A DNA stretch of 64,000 bases from Sellimonas sp963559135 (GTDB lineage Bacteria; Bacillota; Clostridia; Lachnospirales; Lachnospiraceae), in assembly GCA_963559135.1 (NCBI GenBank), contig CAUWJP010000006.1, positions 1-64,000 on the forward strand. Direction: 5' to 3'. The position numbers were made by a program, and so were the translations under genes. Shown here piece after piece: positions 59,416-64,000 of this stretch. Numbering within the stretch: the stretch's first letter is position 1; each line of letters starts with the position of its first letter. Below the pieces are notes generated by a model. It saw only the letters and a list, made by a program, of their open reading frames with translations, was not told where the DNA came from and did no database searches.

Positions 59416-60619
59416 CGTCTTTCTTTTTCGTCCTTTCCACGATTGTATGAATCGTTCCATCTGTCACATACAAGGTCAGCCGGTCTCCCTGCCGTACCTG
59501 ACCGATCGTCCTTACCGCATGATATGTTTCATCCTGCACAAAGGCATAGCCCTGATTAAGCCGCTTCATCGGAGAAAGTCCAGAAAAGGCCTCGATCTGC
59601 ACTGCAAGACGTTGACGCTGTCTCTGGATTTTCCCATCCATTCCTTCCCGGATCCGCATTTCCAGATCTGCAAGGCGCTTCCGCTTTTCCGCAATCTGAG
59701 CACCCGGATGCAGTCTCCGGAATACTTCGTACTCTTTAGAAAGACGCATTTTTCGGATATCACTCTGTCTGTTCATTTCCTGTCTCAGGCTCTGGCGTCT
59801 CGTTTTTATCTCTTCTTTTACTGCCCGGCAGTCAAAGACCGCAAGCTCGGCAGCCGCCGACGGTGTGGGGGCTCGTAAATCCGCCACGTAATCCGCGATC
59901 GTCGTATCCGTCTCATGGCCTACCGCGGAAATCACCGGAACCGGGCAGTCAAAAATGGCTCTTGCCACTTCTTCCTCATTAAATGCCCACAGATCCTCCA
60001 TGGAACCTCCGCCTCTTCCGACAATAATGACATCCACATCCTCTTTCTGAATCCGCTCAATCGCCTTCACAATGCTCGGCGCCGCCTCTGCTCCCTGGAC
60101 AAGTGCCGGGGAAAGAATCAGTTCTACATATGGATTTCTCCGCTTTGCAATATGAATAATATCCCGGATAGCTGCCCCGGACGGCGCAGTTACAATCCCG
60201 ATCTTCTTTGCAAAAGCCGGAATCGACTGCTTATATTCCGGTGCAAACATTCCCATCTCTTCCAGCTCTTCTTTGAGCTCCTGAAATTTCTGAGCCAGAA
60301 TCCCTGCCCCGTCAAGGACAATCTCCTTGGCATAGAGCTGATAGGTTCCGTCCCTCTCATACACAGAGATAGAGCCAAACACAGCAACCTGCTGCCCATC
60401 CTGCATCCGAAACGGCAGTCCTTTCCGGTTTCCTGCAAACAGAATACAGGAAATCGTTCCGGACTCATCTTTCAGTGAAAAATAAATATGTCCCTTTGGA
60501 TGGTATTTACAATTTGACACTTCTCCCCGAACATAGATACGACTCAGCATAAAGTCCTGGGTAAACATATTTTTGATGTACTGATTGACCTGACTGACGG
60601 TATATACATGTTTCATCAT
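59393..60619 (-). CDS. xseA: Exodeoxyribonuclease VII large subunit
   Basis: Single-strand DNA exonuclease subunit of 408 residues. The N-terminal OB fold contains VYTVSQVNQYIKNMF, VRGEVSNCKYHPKGHIYFSLKDE near 30 and GTYQLYAKEI near 93. The catalytic domain has IGIVTAPSGAAIRDII near 138, VDVIIVGRGGGSMEDLWAFNEEEVARAI near 192, and ISAVGHETDTTIADYVADLRAPTPSAAAEL near 230. A coiled region (about 265-345) binds XseB. It starts three bases after the nusB stop. Confidence 0.97.
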   Translation of the reverse strand: MMKHVYTVSQVNQYIKNMFTQDFMLSRIYVRGEVSNCKYHPKGHIYFSLKDESGTISCILFAGNRKGLPFRMQDGQQVAVFGSISVYERDGTYQLYAKEIVLDGAGILAQKFQELKEELEEMGMFAPEYKQSIPAFAKKIGIVTAPSGAAIRDIIHIAKRRNPYVELILSPALVQGAEAAPSIVKAIERIQKEDVDVIIVGRGGGSMEDLWAFNEEEVARAIFDCPVPVISAVGHETDTTIADYVADLRAPTPSAAAELAVFDCRAVKEEIKTRRQSLRQEMNRQSDIRKMRLSKEYEVFRRLHPGAQIAEKRKRLADLEMRIREGMDGKIQRQRQRLAVQIEAFSGLSPMKRLNQGYAFVQDETYHAVRTIGQVRQGDRLTLYVTDGTIHTIVERTKKKDDGDQRNL

Positions 60620-60622
60620 CTG

Positions 60623-61030
60623 TTAATCTGCAAGCTTTGCGAGAACTCCGTTGATAAAAGCCGGGCCCTCGTCACTACTGTACCGCTTCGCAAGCTCTAC
60701 GGCTTCGTTGATCGCAACCTTGACCGGGATATCATCATCCCATTTGATCTCGTAGACTGCAAGCCGTAAAATTGTCAGGTCCACTTTATTCATTCTTCCG
60801 GTCTTCCAACCCGTTGTATGCTCATTGATCAACGCATCAATCTCCGGAATCAACGTTTCGATTTTCTTGCTTTTTTCCTCGATATATGCCTCATCTTCTT
60901 CTCTTACTTCCCGTTCTGTCTTCAGAAGGTCCATATAAAGATCCGCCTGCTCTGGAAGCTCTTCCGGTGTGTGGAATTCCTTTCCAAATAAAATTCTAAA
61001 AATGTGTTCTCTGATTTCTGATCTTCCCAT
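60623..61030 (-). CDS. nusB: Transcription antitermination factor NusB
   Basis: RNA-binding helical protein of 135 residues that works with NusE/S10 in rRNA antitermination. The start MGRSEIREHIFRILFG and the C-terminal VDLTILRLAVYEIKWDDDIPVKVAINEAVELAKRYSSDEGPAFINGVLAKL are diagnostic. The ATG at 61030 has AAAGGAAG upstream. The longer frame reaches back into the terminator that separates it from the Asp23 gene, so it is not used. Confidence 0.96.
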   Translation of the reverse strand: MGRSEIREHIFRILFGKEFHTPEELPEQADLYMDLLKTEREVREEDEAYIEEKSKKIETLIPEIDALINEHTTGWKTGRMNKVDLTILRLAVYEIKWDDDIPVKVAINEAVELAKRYSSDEGPAFINGVLAKLAD

Positions 61031-61087
61031 ATTACTTCCTTTCTGTTCTCTGACCGTATAGCATAGCCTGAAGGGCTTTCTTATAGA

Positions 61088-61117
61088 ACAAAAAAGGGGC
61101 ATCATCCCGACACCCCT
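61088..61117 (-). terminator. Terminator-like hairpin between the Asp23 gene and nusB
   Basis: GGGGTGTC and GATGCCCC (minus strand, plus-strand 61096-61117) form an eight-pair stem with wobbles, followed by a T-rich run (61088-61095). It may reduce read-through from the Asp23 gene into the nusB operon. Confidence 0.65.
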
Positions 61118-61204
61118 CATTATACTGTACTTTCCGCTATGCGGCAATCTGTTCTGCATGAAAATGCAGATTTTCGCATATTTATTCTTTACAATGTGCG
61201 GGTT

Positions 61205-61585
61205 TTATACTTCTGTGTCCTCGTCAACGCCTACGACGCGGATATTAACATCAGCAACAGTCAGCCCTGTCATATTTTCAATTGCAGTCTTGACTTTTTC
61301 CTGTACCTTGGATGATACTTCCATAATATTTTTTCCAAATCGCAAATTCAGTGATAAGGATACTGTCACTACGCCTTCCAGGACGTCTACCTTGACTCCC
61401 TTCGAGAGATTCTTCTTTCCAAGTTTACTGATGAGATCTCTCGTGGATGTACCTGCCATAGAAGATACACCATCCACTTCCATTGCCGCAAGGCCTGCTA
61501 TAATCGCCACAACCTCATCGGCAATCTGTACCTGTCCGATCTCCTCTTCCTGGATCGTATAGGTATTTCTTTCATCTTTCCCCAT
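61205..61585 (-). CDS. Asp23/Gls24 family envelope-stress protein
   Basis: A 126-residue cytoplasmic or membrane-associated protein of the Asp23/YqhY family. GQVQIADEVVAIIAGLAAMEVDGVSSMAG near 16 and VSLSLNLRFGKNIMEVSSKVQEKVKTAIENMTGLTVADVNI near 72 are the conserved family stretches. Genes of this group next to nusB (YqhY in B. subtilis) are linked to fatty-acid/acetyl-CoA carboxylase balance, but no acc genes are here. It has its own promoter (61654-61682), and GGAGG is placed eight bases before the ATG. Confidence 0.9.
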   Translation of the reverse strand: MGKDERNTYTIQEEEIGQVQIADEVVAIIAGLAAMEVDGVSSMAGTSTRDLISKLGKKNLSKGVKVDVLEGVVTVSLSLNLRFGKNIMEVSSKVQEKVKTAIENMTGLTVADVNIRVVGVDEDTEV

Positions 61586-61653
61586 ATCTGAAACCTCCTC
61601 ATCTCGGTCTTAATGCACGTTTCCTGTGTATAGAATACACAATTACTGTGTTC

Positions 61654-61682
61654 ATTATACCAAATTCCCCTGATGCTTACAA
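61654..61682 (-). promoter_or_regulatory. Sigma-A promoter of the Asp23 gene, with imperfect palindrome at the start site
   Basis: TTGTAA (61677-61682) and TATAAT (61654-61659) are 17 bases apart, with TTTGG before the -10 box. A partly symmetric GAA..ACA..TGT..TTC segment (61633-61653) covers the likely transcription start and could be an operator. Confidence 0.75.
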
Positions 61683-61771
61683 GGCGATTTGCAGAACTTT
61701 CGTAAATCTGCAATGTATTTGTTAGTGTTCACACCACACTTGGCAGAAGGAAGATACAACGGATTGAAAGA

Positions 61772-61810
61772 GGGGCCGTCTGCAGCTTATTATAAGCTGC
61801 GGGCGGCCCC
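61772..61810 (-). terminator. Strong hairpin downstream of prfC
   Basis: GGGGCCG..GCAGCTTA and its complement (61772-61789 with 61793-61810) form a long stem with two internal mismatches. Only a short T-poor tail (TCTTTC) follows on the minus strand, so termination strength is uncertain. It starts 52 bases after the prfC stop. Confidence 0.7.
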
Positions 61811-61862
61811 TAACTAATTTCAACATCAATATTATATCATTGGCAAACCTGGATCCCTTCGA

Positions 61863-63455
61863 TTAAGACCGGCCAAATTCGGAAAGCTTCAGGCCTTCGT
61901 TTCTCTCCAGCGTCATCCTGATACTCCATTCATGTACAAATAAAAGGAGCGGTCTTCCTTTCAGATCTTTGATCTTCTTCATATCGGATGTACCGGTCAG
62001 ACGGTCCATATCGATTTCCTCATTTTCGATCCAACGGATATGCTCATACGGAAGTGTTTCCAGAATGATATCCACACCGTACTCATTTTTCAGGCGGTAT
62101 TTCAACACATCGAACTGCAGAACACCGACCACGCCGACGATAATCTCCTCCATTCCGGTATTAAACTCCTGGAAAATCTGAATCGCACCCTCCTGAGCAA
62201 TCTGATTGATCCCTTTGATGAACTGCTTTCTCTTCATCGTATCCACCTGACGCACCCTTGCAAAATGCTCCGGAGCAAAGGTTGGGATTCCTTCATAGGC
62301 AAATTTTTCCGGGGACGTAGTAATCGTATCTCCGATGGAAAAAATACCCGGATCAAAAATTCCGATAATATCTCCGCCATATGCTTTTTCGATCATCTTC
62401 CTCTCACTTGCCATCATCTGCTGTGGCTGGGAGAGACGGACTTTCTTTCCTCCCTGAATATGGAAGGCATCCATCCCGGCGTCAAACTCTCCAGAACAGA
62501 TCCGCATAAAGGCGATTCGGTCCCGATGTGCCTTATTCATATTTGCCTGAATTTTAAATACAAAAGCGGAAAAATCTTTCTCCGTCATCGGATCGATGTC
62601 GCCTTTGTCCGAATGTCTTGGAAGAGGGGACGTCGTCATTTTGAGGAAATGCTGCAGGAAGGTCTCCACTCCAAAGTTGGTAAGTGCGGATCCGAAGAAG
62701 ACCGGAGAAAGTTCTCCTTTGTCCACCATATCCTGATCAAACTCTGCGCTTGCCCCGTCCAGAAGCTCAATCTCTCCTAACAGCTGCTCTTTCTGATCCG
62801 GATCCATATAACTGTCCACATCCGGGTCATCCAGACGGATCTTCTTTACTTCCCCTGTAGTTGTTCCCTTCTTCGTATCGAAGAACAGTTCAATCTCCTC
62901 TTCATTTCTGTCGTATACTCCACGGAATGCCTTTCCCGAGCCGATCGGCCAGTTGACCGGACAGGTCGCGATACCAAGTTCCTTTTCGATATCATCCAGA
63001 AGCTCGAAGGTATCCATTGCTTCCCGATCCATCTTATTAATAAAGGTGAAGATCGGGATATGACGCATGACGCAGACTTTGAACAGCTTTCTTGTCTGCG
63101 CCTCCACACCTTTGGATGCATCGATTACCATCACGGCGGAATCCGCTGCCATCAAGGTTCGGTATGTGTCCTCCGAGAAATCCTGATGTCCCGGAGTGTC
63201 CAGGATATTAATGCAGTATCCTCCGTAATTAAACTGCAGTACCGAAGAGGTCACTGAGATTCCTCTCTCCTTTTCAATCTCCATCCAGTCTGACACCGCA
63301 TGCTTTGCAGTCGCCTTTCCTTTTACGGAACCTGCCTGATTAATGGCCCCGCCATATAATAAAAATTTTTCAGTCAATGTCGTCTTCCCGGCATCCGGGT
63401 GGGAAATAATCGCGAACGTTCTCCGCTTTTTTATTTCATCTGTAATCTTTGACAT
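61863..63455 (-). CDS. prfC: Peptide chain release factor 3
   Basis: GTPase that recycles RF1/RF2 from the ribosome after termination. The 530-residue protein has the P-loop ISHPDAGKTTLTEK at residues 17-30, switch II ILDTPGHQDFSEDTYRT near 80, FINKMDREAMDTFE near 138, and the RF3-specific signatures PVNWPIGSGKAFRGVYDR near 175 and FFGSALTNFGVE near 250. ATG has AGGAG eight bases upstream and its own promoter (63520-63549). It is not usually part of the nusB/spoIIIA neighbourhood and appears inserted between spoIIIAH and the Asp23 gene. Confidence 0.96.
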   Translation of the reverse strand: MSKITDEIKKRRTFAIISHPDAGKTTLTEKFLLYGGAINQAGSVKGKATAKHAVSDWMEIEKERGISVTSSVLQFNYGGYCINILDTPGHQDFSEDTYRTLMAADSAVMVIDASKGVEAQTRKLFKVCVMRHIPIFTFINKMDREAMDTFELLDDIEKELGIATCPVNWPIGSGKAFRGVYDRNEEEIELFFDTKKGTTTGEVKKIRLDDPDVDSYMDPDQKEQLLGEIELLDGASAEFDQDMVDKGELSPVFFGSALTNFGVETFLQHFLKMTTSPLPRHSDKGDIDPMTEKDFSAFVFKIQANMNKAHRDRIAFMRICSGEFDAGMDAFHIQGGKKVRLSQPQQMMASERKMIEKAYGGDIIGIFDPGIFSIGDTITTSPEKFAYEGIPTFAPEHFARVRQVDTMKRKQFIKGINQIAQEGAIQIFQEFNTGMEEIIVGVVGVLQFDVLKYRLKNEYGVDIILETLPYEHIRWIENEEIDMDRLTGTSDMKKIKDLKGRPLLLFVHEWSIRMTLERNEGLKLSEFGRS

Positions 63456-63519
63456 GATATTCTCCTGTATTTTCTTTTATTCTACCCGGAATCTTCTATA
63501 TGATTCCACACAAGTAAAT

Positions 63520-63549
63520 ATTGTAGCACATCCGTCCTGAATTCCGCAA
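63520..63549 (-). promoter_or_regulatory. Promoter of prfC
   Basis: TTGCGG (63544-63549) and TACAAT (63520-63525) are 18 bases apart on the minus strand, 65 bases before the ATG. Confidence 0.6.
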
Positions 63550-63606
63550 CAGCTTTCCCGTCCAATCCTCAATTTTTCGGAGCTTTTTGCGCATAGTATC
63601 TGCTTT

Positions 63607-64000
63607 CTATTCGTCTGTTTCTGTATTCTCCGAGCTTTCTGTTTCCGTTTCCGAATCAGAGTCGGCTCCTTGCGTATCCGCCGTATTCTGATCCGCCTTT
63701 TTATTCATCGGAGTGATGACGATATTTTCTGGAGCCACTCCGGTTTTTCTTGTGACAATATCCTCGATCTGGGCACGGTTTGCCTCAGTCATTTCCACAT
63801 TTCCGACGACCACATCCGCTTCCCCTTCATTGACTGTTACAACAGTCTCGGTAAATCCTTTGGACGCAAGCAGTGTTTCTGCCGCCGATTCCTGCTCCGC
63901 CACCTTAGTCAGTTCAATCATCTGGTTTACCGCCTCTTCTTTTTGTTCCTCTGTCACAGAAGTGCTGTCAATAATCCCCTGCAGCGTCTCCTTATTTTTT
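63607..64000 (-). CDS. spoIIIAH: Stage III sporulation protein AH, C-terminal part (cut by window edge)
   Basis: The reading frame stays open through the right edge of the window, so the N-terminal membrane anchor is not seen. The visible 130 or so residues contain EEAVNQMIELTKVAEQESAAETLLASKGFTETVVTV and then DVVVGNV..LTEANRAQIEDIVTRKTGVAPENIVITPM-like sequence. This is the ring-forming YscJ/FliF-like domain of SpoIIIAH that faces SpoIIQ in the engulfed forespore. The C-terminus adds an unusually long acidic tail (Asp/Glu/Thr/Ser-rich, about 25 residues). The rest of the spoIIIA operon should lie just outside the window. Confidence 0.9.
   Translation of the reverse strand, partial: KNKETLQGIIDSTSVTEEQKEEAVNQMIELTKVAEQESAAETLLASKGFTETVVTVNEGEADVVVGNVEMTEANRAQIEDIVTRKTGVAPENIVITPMNKKADQNTADTQGADSDSETETESSENTETDE

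Overview
The window looks like a chromosomal piece of an endospore-forming, Gram-positive anaerobe of the Clostridia, most like a gut Lachnospiraceae. The evidence is the nusB-xseA-xseB-ispA-dxs-tlyA-nadK-argR-recN-spoIVB-spo0A order, a SpoIIIAH gene at the right edge, strong AGGAGG-type ribosome binding sites, a biotin-dependent Na+-pump decarboxylase cluster and a LoaP-type NusG paralogue. Genus cannot be fixed from the sequence alone. Almost everything is on the minus strand; only a peptide transporter and an aminopeptidase P (25.2-28.6 kb) are on the plus strand.

From right to left on the minus strand, 1-15.8 kb is one exopolysaccharide/capsule locus. It starts at a sigma-A promoter (15769-15798) with the CpsB/CpsC/CpsD phosphotyrosine module, an Ig-like exported protein, an LCP ligase and a CapD/PglF-type dehydratase. 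A LoaP-like antiterminator follows, then an aminotransferase, a monotopic sugar-phosphate transferase, an ATP-grasp ligase, an ornithine-cyclodeaminase-like enzyme, three glycosyltransferases and a short Wzy-like membrane protein. Genes beyond the aminotransferase are visibly AT-rich, which suggests a transferred, strain-variable module. Three terminator-like hairpins sit around and after loaP, as expected for an operon read by processive antitermination.

15.8-24.2 kb holds cmk, a flavoprotein, an RpiR-type regulator and a five-gene decarboxylase operon (12S-type carboxyltransferase, lipoprotein-OadG, biotin carrier, Na+-pump beta subunit, 5S-type carboxyltransferase). A 1-kb gap without a gene (24.2-25.2 kb) carries a short terminated transcript candidate and GNRA-capped hairpins. 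28.6-36.6 kb holds an IS200-like RAYT transposase, two D,D-carboxypeptidases, DAHP synthase, scpAB, a phosphoesterase and a HAD phosphatase. 36.9-41.5 kb encodes a VWA/isopeptide-repeat surface adhesin split by a frameshift, preceded by a leader with a terminator and a competing repeat. 41.9-50.5 kb holds rpsU, alaS, a split methionine synthase system (metF, reactivation protein, metH) and glgA. 50.5-64 kb is the conserved spo0A/recN/isoprenoid/nusB block, plus prfC and spoIIIAH.

The most distinctive feature is a family of five 36-56 bp palindromes (GGGGACGTGTTCCG arms around a TGCA core). Each lies within about 80 bp downstream of a stop codon, and two of them flank the RAYT gene in opposite orientation: a REP/RAYT system in a Firmicute. 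Other points worth pursuing are the LoaP operon layout, the adhesin leader, and the ATP-grasp plus cyclodeaminase pair inside the polysaccharide locus.
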